Positions 1 through 8,100 of a DNA stretch of 11,602 bases are shown one piece after another. Position numbers and translations under genes: made by a program. Source of the stretch: CAG-1000 sp964545285 (lineage in GTDB: Bacteria > Bacillota_I > Bacilli_A > RF39 > UBA660); the NCBI GenBank assembly GCA_964545285.1, contig CAZJEW010000034.1, positions 1 through 11,602 of the forward strand, written 5' to 3'. The stretch's first letter is position 1. Each line of letters opens with the position of its first letter. Under the pieces are notes generated by a model, which ran no database searches, was not told the DNA's origin, and was given only the letters and a program-made list of their open reading frames with translations.

Positions 1-109
1 AGTTAGACCATCAGTAAAGAAAATATGTGATAAATGCAAAATTATCAAAAGAAATGGAAAAGTTTGGGTTATATGTGAAAACCCTAAACATAAACAAAGA
101 CAAGGTTAG
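1..109 (+). CDS. rpmJ: 50S ribosomal protein L36 (3' part, start lies before the window)
   Basis: This is the smallest protein of the large ribosomal subunit, which binds 23S rRNA through a zinc ribbon. Thirty-five complete codons are visible, from VRPSVKKICDKC to KHKQRQG and then TAG. The full protein is normally 37-38 residues, so only the initial Met-Lys is cut off; base 1 is the last base of the Lys codon. The zinc ligands of the Cys-containing form are all present: the CxxC pair (ICDKC), the later Cys (VICEN) and the His in NPKHKQRQG. It sits 12 nt before rpsM, its standard position in the spc/alpha cluster. It was found by translating the window edge and is too short for most ORF callers. 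The identification is secure. Confidence 0.96.
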   Translation, partial: VRPSVKKICDKCKIIKRNGKVWVICENPKHKQRQG

Positions 110-121
110 TAGGAGGAAAAA

Positions 122-487
122 ATGGTTCGTATTAAAAATATAGACTTACCTAAAAATAAGAGAATAGTTGTTGCTTTAACTTATATTTATGGAATTGGTC
201 CAGCTAGAGCAAAGAAAATTTGCGCTGCTGCAAAAGTAAGCGAAGATGTTAGAACAGACAATTTATCAGTTGAGGATACTAATAAGCTTAGAGGCGAAAT
301 TGATAAATATGTTGTAGTTGGAGACTTAAAAAGAGAAGTTGAGATGAACATTAAAACTAAAATGGAAATCAATTCTTATCAAGGAACAAGACATAAAAAA
401 GGATTACCAGTAAGAGGACAACATACTAGTAGAAATGCTAGAACTCGTAAAGGTAAAGGCAAAACTATTGCTAATAAGAAGAAATAG
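122..487 (+). CDS. rpsM: 30S ribosomal protein S13
   Basis: S13 lies in the head of the small subunit and contacts the P-site tRNA and the L5 bridge. The protein has 121 residues, the usual length. The N-terminal helix-two-turn-helix region carries the family signature YGIGPARAKKIC at about residues 23-34. The basic tail has GLPVRGQHTSRNARTRKGKGK at about 94-114; most homologues read GQRTKTNART here, so H101 and the following residues are a mild variation of a conserved loop. The ATG follows an AGGAGG SD with good spacing. The TAG stop merges with the SD of rpsK, suggesting coupled translation. It is co-transcribed with rpmJ upstream and rpsK downstream. Confidence 0.98.
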   Translation: MVRIKNIDLPKNKRIVVALTYIYGIGPARAKKICAAAKVSEDVRTDNLSVEDTNKLRGEIDKYVVVGDLKREVEMNIKTKMEINSYQGTRHKKGLPVRGQHTSRNARTRKGKGKTIANKKK

Positions 488-493
488 GAGGGA
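485..493 (+). promoter_or_regulatory. rpsM stop codon fused to the rpsK Shine-Dalgarno
   Basis: The sequence TAGGAGGGA contains both the TAG stop of rpsM and the GGAGGG SD of rpsK, whose ATG is at 500. A ribosome terminating on rpsM is therefore already placed on the next initiation site, which favours termination-reinitiation and equal output of the two proteins. The overlap is read directly; the coupling is inferred. Confidence 0.7.
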
Positions 494-499
494 TAACTT

Positions 500-883
500 A
501 TGGCTTATAATAGAAGAAAAAGAAAAGCAAAGAGAGATGTCACTGAAGGTCAAGCTCATATTCATTCCACATTTAATAACACTATAGTTACTATAACTGA
601 TAAAGATGGTGGAGTAGTTGCTTGGGCATCAGCCGGAACAACAGGTTTCAAAGGAAGTAAAAAGAAGACACCATTTGCTGCAGGTACTGCTGCAGAAGCT
701 GCTGGAAGAGCTGCTTATGATGCAGGAATAAGAAAAGTAGAAGCATTTGTTAAAGGAATTGGCGGAGGACGTGAAACAGCTATTAGATCACTTGCAACAG
801 CAGGACTTGAAATAACAGCTATCAATGACGTTACGCCTGTACCACATAATGGATGTAGACCACCTAAGAGAAGACGTATATAG
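500..883 (+). CDS. rpsK: 30S ribosomal protein S11
   Basis: S11 forms part of the small-subunit platform next to the mRNA exit channel. The protein is 127 residues, normal for the family. The core motif HIHSTFNNTIVTITD lies at about residues 20-34, AWASAG at about 42-47, and the invariant C-terminal block PVPHNGCRPPKRRR at about 113-126. This block includes the Asn-Gly pair that is converted to isoaspartate in Escherichia coli S11. The start codon has a GGAGGG SD that overlaps the rpsM stop. The next gene is rpoA, 20 nt downstream, with no rpsD between them, which is the Bacilli-type order of the alpha operon. Confidence 0.98.
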   Translation: MAYNRRKRKAKRDVTEGQAHIHSTFNNTIVTITDKDGGVVAWASAGTTGFKGSKKKTPFAAGTAAEAAGRAAYDAGIRKVEAFVKGIGGGRETAIRSLATAGLEITAINDVTPVPHNGCRPPKRRRI

Positions 884-903
884 TAGGAAGGGGAATAAAT
901 ATT

Positions 904-1851
904 ATGTTAAAATTTATCAAACCAGATTATAAAGTTTCAGAATATGTTGAAAGTAATTATTATGGAAAATTTGTTTTAGAGCCACTTGAAAGAGGATTTG
1001 GAACAACTTTAGGAAATGCTCTTAGAAGAGTAATGCTATCAAGTTTAGAAGGTAGTGCAGTAACTGATATTAAAATTGAAGGCGTTATGCATGAATTTCA
1101 AAAAATTGATGGTGTATTAGAAGATGTAACTGAAATAATTTTAAATATTAAAAAATTAGTATTAATTAATCATAGTGAAAATGATCAAGTATTACATCTA
1201 AAAGCTACTAAAGAAGGTGAAATACATGCTTCTGATATTGATAAGAATGGAGAAGTAGAAGTAGTTAATCCTGATTTATTAATAGCAACTTTAGCAAAAG
1301 GTGGAAGTTTAGATATGACAATGACTGTATCAAATGGTCGTGGTTATGTTGACGGAAAAATAAATGCTTTATCTGTTAAAGATGTAGTGGGAGCTATTGG
1401 AGTAGATTCTTTATATAGTCCAATTGAAAGAGTAAGTTATGAAGTAGAAAGTGCTCGTGTAGGACAAAGCGAGAACTTTGATAAATTAACATTAAATGTA
1501 TGGACTAATGGCGCTTTAAAACCTCAAGAAGCTATAGCAAGGGCAGCAAAAATTTTAGTTGATCATTTTTCAATAATTGAAGAAGTTAGTAATTTAACAG
1601 GACTTGAAAGTGTACTTGCTGACAAAGAAGAAAATTCAGCTCAAAAGACACTTGAAACTCCTATTGAAGAATTAGATTTATCTGTTAGAGCATATAATTG
1701 CTTGAAGAGAGACGCTATTCATACATTACAAGATTTGACATCTAAAACCGGGTCAGAAATGATGAAAATTAGAAATCTTGGCAAAAAATCATTAAAGGAA
1801 GTAATGGATAAAGTTAAAGATATGGGACTTTCATTCCGTGATGAAGATTAG
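904..1851 (+). CDS. rpoA: DNA-directed RNA polymerase subunit alpha
   Basis: The alpha subunit dimerises to nucleate RNA polymerase assembly, and its C-terminal domain contacts UP elements and activators. At 315 residues it is standard length. The N-terminal domain carries the family block EPLERGFGTTLGNALRRVMLSS (about 27-48), used for dimerisation. An acidic linker (about 230-252) leads to the alpha-CTD with LSVRAYNCLKRDAIHTLQDL and NLGKKSLKEV. R262 and N265 correspond to the DNA-contacting R265 and N268 of E. coli alpha, and NLGKKS (291-296) matches its helix-hairpin-helix. The SD is AGGAAGGGG, about 10 nt before the ATG. The stop TAG overlaps the rplQ SD. Confidence 0.99.
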   Translation: MLKFIKPDYKVSEYVESNYYGKFVLEPLERGFGTTLGNALRRVMLSSLEGSAVTDIKIEGVMHEFQKIDGVLEDVTEIILNIKKLVLINHSENDQVLHLKATKEGEIHASDIDKNGEVEVVNPDLLIATLAKGGSLDMTMTVSNGRGYVDGKINALSVKDVVGAIGVDSLYSPIERVSYEVESARVGQSENFDKLTLNVWTNGALKPQEAIARAAKILVDHFSIIEEVSNLTGLESVLADKEENSAQKTLETPIEELDLSVRAYNCLKRDAIHTLQDLTSKTGSEMMKIRNLGKKSLKEVMDKVKDMGLSFRDED

Positions 1852-1855
1852 GAGG
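1849..1855 (+). promoter_or_regulatory. rpoA stop codon fused to the rplQ Shine-Dalgarno
   Basis: TAGGAGG combines the TAG stop of rpoA with the GGAGG SD of rplQ, whose ATG is at 1863. It is the same design as the rpsM-rpsK junction and suggests translational coupling within the operon. The overlap is read directly; the coupling is inferred. Confidence 0.65.
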
Positions 1856-1862
1856 ACTTAAA

Positions 1863-2207
1863 ATGGCATTATATAGAAAATTAAATAGAGAAGTTCGTGT
1901 AAGAAGAAGCATCTTATCTAGTTTAGTTAAAGATGTACTTACTTGTGGTCATGTAGACACTACTGATGCAAGAGCAAAGGAAGCTAAAAAGTTTGTTGAT
2001 AAAATGATTACATATGCTAAAAAAGGAGATTTAACTTCTAGAAGACAAGCATTAGCATTTTTAAACAATGATAAAGAACTAACTAAAAAGTTGTTTGATG
2101 AAATAGCACCTGCTTACAAGGATAGAAATGGTGGATACACTAGAATAATTAAACTTGGTGAAAGACAAGGAGACGATGCTTTAATCGTTAGATTAGAGTT
2201 AGTATAG
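1863..2207 (+). CDS. rplQ: 50S ribosomal protein L17
   Basis: L17 is a large-subunit protein near the peptide exit site and is normally the last gene of the alpha operon. The 114-residue product has the family start ALYRKLNREVRVRRSIL, the segment TTDARAKEAKKFVDKMITYAKKGDLTSRRQALAFL and the ending GGYTRIIKLGERQGDDAL, so it is full length. The ATG follows GGAGG, which shares bases with the rpoA stop. A terminator begins directly after the TAG stop, so the ribosomal operon ends here. The cobalt/ECF transporter ATPase genes that follow rplQ in many Bacilli are absent at this position. Confidence 0.98.
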   Translation: MALYRKLNREVRVRRSILSSLVKDVLTCGHVDTTDARAKEAKKFVDKMITYAKKGDLTSRRQALAFLNNDKELTKKLFDEIAPAYKDRNGGYTRIIKLGERQGDDALIVRLELV

Positions 2208-2236
2208 AAAAATGACACTTTTGTGTCTTTTTTTTT
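2208..2236 (+). terminator. Rho-independent terminator of the ribosomal operon
   Basis: GACAC (2214-2218), a TTTT loop and GTGTC (2223-2227) form a short stem followed by nine T residues. A run of A before the stem can pair with the T-tract, which would also allow activity on the other strand. It starts one base after the rplQ stop. Confidence 0.8.
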
Positions 2237-2290
2237 ATTAAAATAATTGAATATAATTAATTAAAGTGATATTCTATAATAGGTGATAGT

Positions 2291-3760
2291 ATGAAAAAAG
2301 ATAATATGGGAAAAAGAAAGAATTTTTTATTTTACTTTCTTTTAATGATGGTAATCTTTGTAATTGTTATGAACTTAATAGTAGGATATGGTTCTAGTTT
2401 TTTAGGAAATTTACTTCAACATTTAATTTATTATACAAAATATGGTGTTGATATGTATTTTGAATTAATTATGGGATTTATTGCAATACTAATAATGTTA
2501 ATAAGTGGAAATTCGTATGTATTTTCAGAAAAAAAGAAAGGCTTTTTTAAATCACTACTCCAAGGGTGGCCTGAATTAATACTTGTTTTTCCGATTCTTA
2601 TTTATTCTATACAATATGTCGTTCATAGTGAATTTAATTTATTAAACTTATTAAGTCTAATAATATACTGCTTTGCAATAGGTTTAGCTGAGGAAATTAT
2701 TTGTAGAGCTTGGCTTCAAAACGAGTTCCTTGAAAGATTTGGAAATACAAAAAAAGGTATAGTACTCTCAATAGGAGCAGCAGCATTAATATTCGGCTTA
2801 ATGCATTTTGTTAATGTATTTGTAGGTCAAAGTATATTTGATACTATTTTACAAATTATTTCAGCAGCAGCTGGAGGATTCTTATATGGTATTGTATATT
2901 ATAAAACCAAAAATATTTGGTCTGTTATATTTTTACATGCGATATGGGACTTTGCTATATTTTTAAGTTCATATAATTTAGTTATGGACTGTGAAATGAT
3001 TGGAGCAATGAGTAATGAATATGTAATATTTTCTTGGGTTGTTATAATTATTCAATCAATATTCTATATTATTACATCAATTTATATTTTGAGGGGAATA
3101 TTTGCTGATTTTGATAAGGAAAATACAAGAAAAGAAGTTCTGTTTAGTAAGAAAGATAATAAAAGTAAATTATTATTAGGACTAGCTTTTATCTTCTTCT
3201 TTATGTATGTTGGAATCAATTATATTGATATTGATTCAGGAGACTACGAAGAAGTATGTTATGATTTTGAAGAAATGAATATAACAGAATATCAAAAAGT
3301 AACCACTTATTATGATAAATATAATATTGAATTAAACTATACTTCTAATGAATCTATAGAAGATATACCTTTCAGCGGAATGGTATATTATAATGATGAT
3401 AAATTAATTATTAAAAATATTAATACGTCCGAAGAGGTAACTAAAGAATTTGATAATATTTATGATATAACTGTAATAGATAATAATGATACGTTTACTA
3501 TAATAGTTAATGTATTAGAAGATGGTGAGTATAAAGTATATTATAGTAACTACATTTCACCAAATACCGTTGATAATTCAGATGACTTTTTAAATAAACT
3601 TAAAAATTCATTTGTAGAATTGTATTTACCAAGTATTAATTCAATAGGGTATTTTACAATTCCAGGTGATGATTATAAATATCCATTCTTTATTAGTGAA
3701 GCAAGTGATATATTTACAGTAAATAAAGATGGTCAAGAAAGTATTGTTAATGTTAAATAG
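2291..3760 (+). CDS. CPBP (Abi/CAAX-type) intramembrane metalloprotease with C-terminal exported domain
   Basis: This 489-residue membrane protein contains all the hallmark motifs of the CPBP family of glutamate-type intramembrane proteases. They are EExxxR at 134-139 (EEIICR), FxxxH at 168-172 (FGLMH) and HxxxD at 216-220 (HAIWD). Hydrophobic segments can be placed near residues 11-32, 55-72, 94-112, 115-132, 155-175, 183-203, 208-228, 244-270 and 292-311. The Lys-rich loop 272-294 suggests that the last segment crosses outward, leaving about 175 polar, acidic residues (315-489) outside the cell. That tail is not part of a typical CPBP protein and I do not recognise its fold. The substrate is unknown; family members act in protein maturation, bacteriocin immunity and stress signalling. 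The SD AGGTGA lies 4 nt before the ATG. Its own terminator follows, so it is not clearly in the next operon. Confidence 0.85.
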   Translation: MKKDNMGKRKNFLFYFLLMMVIFVIVMNLIVGYGSSFLGNLLQHLIYYTKYGVDMYFELIMGFIAILIMLISGNSYVFSEKKKGFFKSLLQGWPELILVFPILIYSIQYVVHSEFNLLNLLSLIIYCFAIGLAEEIICRAWLQNEFLERFGNTKKGIVLSIGAAALIFGLMHFVNVFVGQSIFDTILQIISAAAGGFLYGIVYYKTKNIWSVIFLHAIWDFAIFLSSYNLVMDCEMIGAMSNEYVIFSWVVIIIQSIFYIITSIYILRGIFADFDKENTRKEVLFSKKDNKSKLLLGLAFIFFFMYVGINYIDIDSGDYEEVCYDFEEMNITEYQKVTTYYDKYNIELNYTSNESIEDIPFSGMVYYNDDKLIIKNINTSEEVTKEFDNIYDITVIDNNDTFTIIVNVLEDGEYKVYYSNYISPNTVDNSDDFLNKLKNSFVELYLPSINSIGYFTIPGDDYKYPFFISEASDIFTVNKDGQESIVNVK

Positions 3761-3783
3761 ATATTTTTATTAAATATCTTTTT
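3759..3783 (+). terminator. AT-rich terminator after the CPBP gene
   Basis: AGATATTT (3759-3766) and AAATATCT (3772-3779) form a perfect 8-bp stem with a 5-nt loop, followed by a short T run to 3783. The stem begins inside the TAG stop codon. It contains only two G-C pairs, so termination may be leaky and some transcription may continue into the S41 protease gene. Confidence 0.55.
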
Positions 3784-3808
3784 AATTGTAATTTCTTTAA
3801 AATTTCAC

Positions 3809-3848
3809 TTTATATTAAATTTCTTTTGTTGTATAATGATTATATAAT
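3809..3848 (+). promoter_or_regulatory. Putative promoter of the S41 protease-essC-esaB operon, with tandem -10 boxes
   Basis: A perfect TATAAT at 3832-3837 lies 17 nt after a weak -35 (TTTATA, 3809-3814). A second TATAAT at 3843-3848 repeats the 9-nt unit TATAATGAT 11 bp downstream. The SD AGAGGAG at 3852-3858 precedes the ATG at 3865. Transcription from the first box would start near 3844 and give a leader of about 20 nt. Position and the -10 match support the call; the -35 match is poor. Confidence 0.45.
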
Positions 3849-3864
3849 GATAGAGGAGAATTGA

Positions 3865-5154
3865 ATGAAACAAAATAATAAAACTGAAGAAAAAAGTATT
3901 AAACCCAAAAAAATAATAAGTATAAGAAGAAAGAAAAAAGAATCTTCTATTAAAAGTGAAAAAAGAGTAAATGAAGAAAATAATAGAGATAAGTCTATAA
4001 ATTTTTCTTTAATAGAAGTAATTGTAATAATTGTTATAACTGGATTGGTTGTAAGTGTTTGTAGTGGATTAATTGTATATAATAATTATGATAAGATATT
4101 TAAAACGTCTGGTGATAATTCATCATCTACAGACTTGTCTGATTTTATTGAAAGTTATAATCATATTGTTAATAGTTACGTAAAAGATGTAGATAAAGAA
4201 GGACTAATTGATGCAGCAATTGAAGGTATGTATAATTATTTAAATGATGCTTATAGTGTATATATAGATGAAGATACTACTGAAACCTTAACTGAGAGAT
4301 TAGCGGGTCAATATGAAGGAATAGGTATTGAAATAACTATGAATTCAGATTCAAAAATCGTTATATCCAGAATATTTAGTAATACTCCTGCAGAAAAAGC
4401 TGGACTAAAAACAGGAGATATTATTACATCTTTAGATAATGAAACATTAAAAGGTAAAACATCAAATGACCTAGCTAGTGCTATTAAAGGTAGTGACAAA
4501 TCATCTTTTGTAATAGGATATGAAAGAGATGGTACAAGTTATGAAATTACTGTTAAAAGAGAATTGGTGTATATAGATTCAGTATCATCTAATATATATG
4601 ATAAAGTTGGGTATATAAAAATCGAAACTTTTTCAGCAACAACTTCTGATCAAGTTAAAGATAAAATAAACGCATTTGATGATTCAATTACTTCTCTTAT
4701 TATAGATGTTAGAGATAATAGTGGTGGTTATTTAAGTGCAGCATATTCAACATCTGATTTATTTGTAAACAAAGGAGATATAATTTATCAATTAAAATAT
4801 AAAGATGGTAATATTGAGTCTAAAAAAGGCATAATAAAGCCAATTAAAAAGTTTGATAAAATAGTAGTATTAATTAATAAATCAAGTGCATCAGCTTCAG
4901 AAATACTTGCTGGAGCACTAAAAGATGATTTAAATGCAATATTAGTTGGAGTACAATCATATGGAAAAGGAACTGTTCAAGAAACTGAAACACTTTCTAG
5001 TGGAGCAATGGTTAAATACACTTCAGCATACTGGTTAACTCCAAATGGAGATAGTATAAATGAAGTGGGATTTACTCCTGATTATGAAGTTGAAGAAGAT
5101 ATTACAACTGAAAAGGATGAACAATTATTAAAAGCAATTGAACTTGCTAAATAA
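3865..5154 (+). CDS. Membrane-anchored S41-family C-terminal processing protease (CtpA/CtpB-like)
   Basis: This is a serine protease of the tail-specific/carboxy-terminal processing family, which cuts exported proteins outside the membrane. The 429-residue protein has a strongly basic cytoplasmic N-terminus (1-46), one membrane segment (about 47-71), a helical region, a PDZ domain (about 148-232, with EGIGIEI and AEKAGLKTGDII) and the S41 catalytic domain. S343 in SSASASEILAG, K368 in YGKGTVQ and Q372 match the catalytic Ser-Lys-Gln of Bacillus CtpB in spacing (25 and 4 residues). No C-terminal peptidoglycan-binding domain is visible. essC begins 24 nt downstream with no terminator between, so the two are probably co-transcribed. 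A role in processing T7SS components or envelope proteins is inferred from that context only. The general function is certain, the substrate unknown. Confidence 0.92.
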   Translation: MKQNNKTEEKSIKPKKIISIRRKKKESSIKSEKRVNEENNRDKSINFSLIEVIVIIVITGLVVSVCSGLIVYNNYDKIFKTSGDNSSSTDLSDFIESYNHIVNSYVKDVDKEGLIDAAIEGMYNYLNDAYSVYIDEDTTETLTERLAGQYEGIGIEITMNSDSKIVISRIFSNTPAEKAGLKTGDIITSLDNETLKGKTSNDLASAIKGSDKSSFVIGYERDGTSYEITVKRELVYIDSVSSNIYDKVGYIKIETFSATTSDQVKDKINAFDDSITSLIIDVRDNSGGYLSAAYSTSDLFVNKGDIIYQLKYKDGNIESKKGIIKPIKKFDKIVVLINKSSASASEILAGALKDDLNAILVGVQSYGKGTVQETETLSSGAMVKYTSAYWLTPNGDSINEVGFTPDYEVEEDITTEKDEQLLKAIELAK

Positions 5155-5178
5155 TATATAATGTAATAAGGAGGGCAT

Positions 5179-8100
5179 ATGAAACTATTTGTTACAGATG
5201 AAGAGAAAATAACATGTTTTAATTTACCTGAGAAGATTAATGAAAGTTTTCTTTTTTCTTATACCCCTCAAGAAACAAATATAGAATCATTTATTAATGT
5301 ATTTGCTAAAGAATCAAATTGGTATTTAAAAAATGATTCATATATTAATATAAATGATGGCAAAAGTGAAGATGTTATGCTTGAAAAATATGGACAGTAT
5401 AAATTAAATATCAAAGGTTCTAATTATCAGTATCATTTATATTTAATTCCTGCTTTTGAGGAAAAATATAAATTAATTAGTCTTGATAAAGAAAGTCGTA
5501 TTACTTTAGGCAGCGCTTCAAATATGGACATAGTTATTAAAGGTGAATATATTCAACCGCAACATGTAATACTTACTAATGTTAACGGAATATGGAGTAT
5601 TAATTCTATTTCTAATTCTGATATTTATGTTAATAGAAACAGAGTAAACAACACTTATGAATTAAATATAGGAGATATCCTATTTATTTGTGGTATTAAA
5701 ATTATTTGGATGAAGACATTTATTAAGATTTTACATTTAGAATCAATATTAACTGTTCATCAGAGACTTAAAACTATTGATAATTTGCCCAGTAATGATA
5801 ATTTGAAATATATTAAAAATGATTTAGAAAATGATGTATCTTTATTTACAGAAGAAGATTTTTTCTATCATAAACCAAGATTGCAATTTATAAATCAATT
5901 TGAACAAGTTGTTTTGGATGAACCACCATCACCTGAAAATCTCGACAGAATACCTTTTATATTTAGAATTGGTAGTAGTTTGGGATTTGGTCTTATCGCT
6001 ATTGTTACTGCTATTATATCAATAGAAAAGTATACTAATGGTCAAATGGATTCCGGAAATTTCATGTTAAGAATGCTTACTTGCGGATCGACATTGATAT
6101 TTAGTATGATTTTCCCTAGATTATTAGATAGTTACAAAAATAAAAATAGAGAAAAAAACGAAAAACTTCGACAGGAAAAATATGGAATATATTTAGATAA
6201 AAAGCAGGGTGAAATATTTGCTATTCTTAATAAACAAGCAAAAAATCTGTTCGAAACATTTCCTTCAGCTAAACAATGCTTTGAAAATATAGTGGGAAAT
6301 AAAAATAAGTTGTGGGATAAAGAAATAAATGATTCTGATTTTTTATCAATTAGAGTTGGAATTGGAAATATTGAATCACAATTAAAAGTAACTGGTCCTG
6401 AACAAAAATTTACTTTATATGATGATAATCTATTAACTAGAGCAAATACTTTAATAGAAGTATCAAAAATATTAAAAAATGTTCCTATTACATTTTCACT
6501 AAAAGAGAATTTTATTTCTGCATTAGTGTGCAATATTGATTATAAGGATGATTACTTTAATAGTATTTTTATTCAATTAATAAATGCATGTAGTCCTACT
6601 GAATTAAAAATAGTTATGTTAACAAATGATGAAAATAAAGATAAATGGGATTTTATTAAAAATTCACCTTATTGTTATAACTATGCTGATTCTATTAGAT
6701 ACTTTGCCACTTCCGAAGAGGATGCTAAAAAAATATTTTTTGATATTGAAAAAATATATGTTGAAAGAAAGAACACATTAACAGGAACAAAACAAGAAAT
6801 TAATGAAGAAATTGATAATAATATTTTATACAATAATTTTGATACTTATTACCTAATTGTTACTGATGATTATAAAAAGTATAAAAATATTAATTTTTTT
6901 GACGATATGTTAGCTTTTAATAAAAATCTTGGGTTTTCATTATTATTACTTGAGAATAAAATGAGAAGTTTACCTAATGAATGTGAAAAATTCATTTATG
7001 TTGTTGATAATACTAGTTGTATTTTTGAAAAAGAATATGTTAAACAAAAGCAATCATATTTTGCACCTGAGTACGAGAAAAAATTAGATATGGAAAAAGT
7101 AAATAGGGTATTATCTAATATACCAGTGCAATCAACTAAAGACAAAATTGCTTTACCTAGTATGATTACTTTTTTAGACATGTACAATATTGGAAAAATA
7201 GAACAATTAAATATTCTTAATAAATGGAAATCTAGTAATCCTATAGTTTCTTTACAAGCTCCTGTTGGTGTTAATGAAAATGGCGATTTATTTAAATTGG
7301 ATTTGCATGAAAAAGCACATGGACCACATGGTTTAATAGCTGGTTCTACTGGTAGTGGTAAATCTGAGTTTATTATTACATATATATTATCAATGGCTAT
7401 TAATTATGATCCTCATGAAGTGCAATTTGTATTGATAGATTATAAAGGTGGAGGTTTAGCTGGCGCATTTGAGAATAGAGAAAAGGGTATTGCTATACCG
7501 CATTTGGCTGGTACTATAACAAATCTAGATACTTCAGAAATGAATAGAACTCTAGTATCTATTCAAAGTGAATTAAAAAGAAGACAAGTTAAATTTAATG
7601 AGCTAAGAGATGCTTTAGGAGAAGGCACTATAGATATATATAAATATCAAAGATTCTACAGAGAAGGTAAAGCAAGTGAACCTATTGCTCATTTATTTAT
7701 AATAAGTGACGAATTTGCAGAACTTAAGGCTCAACAACCGGATTTTATGGATGAATTAATATCAACAGCTCGTATTGGTCGTAGCTTAGGTGTGCATTTG
7801 ATTTTGGCAACACAAAAGCCATCAGGTGTAGTAAATGATCAAATATGGTCAAATTCGAGGTTTAGAGTATGTTTAAAAGTACAAACCACATCTGATAGTA
7901 ATGAAATGTTAAAAAAACCTGATGCAGCTAGTTTAAAAGAAACAGGTAGGTTTTATTTACAAGTTGGCTACGATGAACTATTTGAGTTAGGACAATCTGC
8001 TTGGACAGGTGCTAAATATATTCCATCAGAAAAAGTTATTAAAAAAGTTGATGATTCTATAAGTTTCATTAATAATACTGGAGATGTTATTAGTAGTGTA

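Noticed and set aside
2247..2280. Promoter for the CPBP gene (TTGAAT, TATTCT or TATAAT)
   Set aside because: TTGAAT (2247-2252) is 17 nt from the poor TATTCT and 22 nt from TATAAT. The TATAAT directly abuts the SD, so a start from it would remove the SD. Evidence is too weak in such AT-rich sequence.
6132..6533. Leftward 133-codon frame inside essC
   Set aside because: It lies wholly within a well supported gene, has no recognisable motif or SD, and its Phe/Ser-rich composition is what the complement of A-rich coding DNA gives. The other short leftward frames at 187-372, 4308-4499, 6996-7187, 9351-9542 and 9661-9855 were dropped for the same reason.
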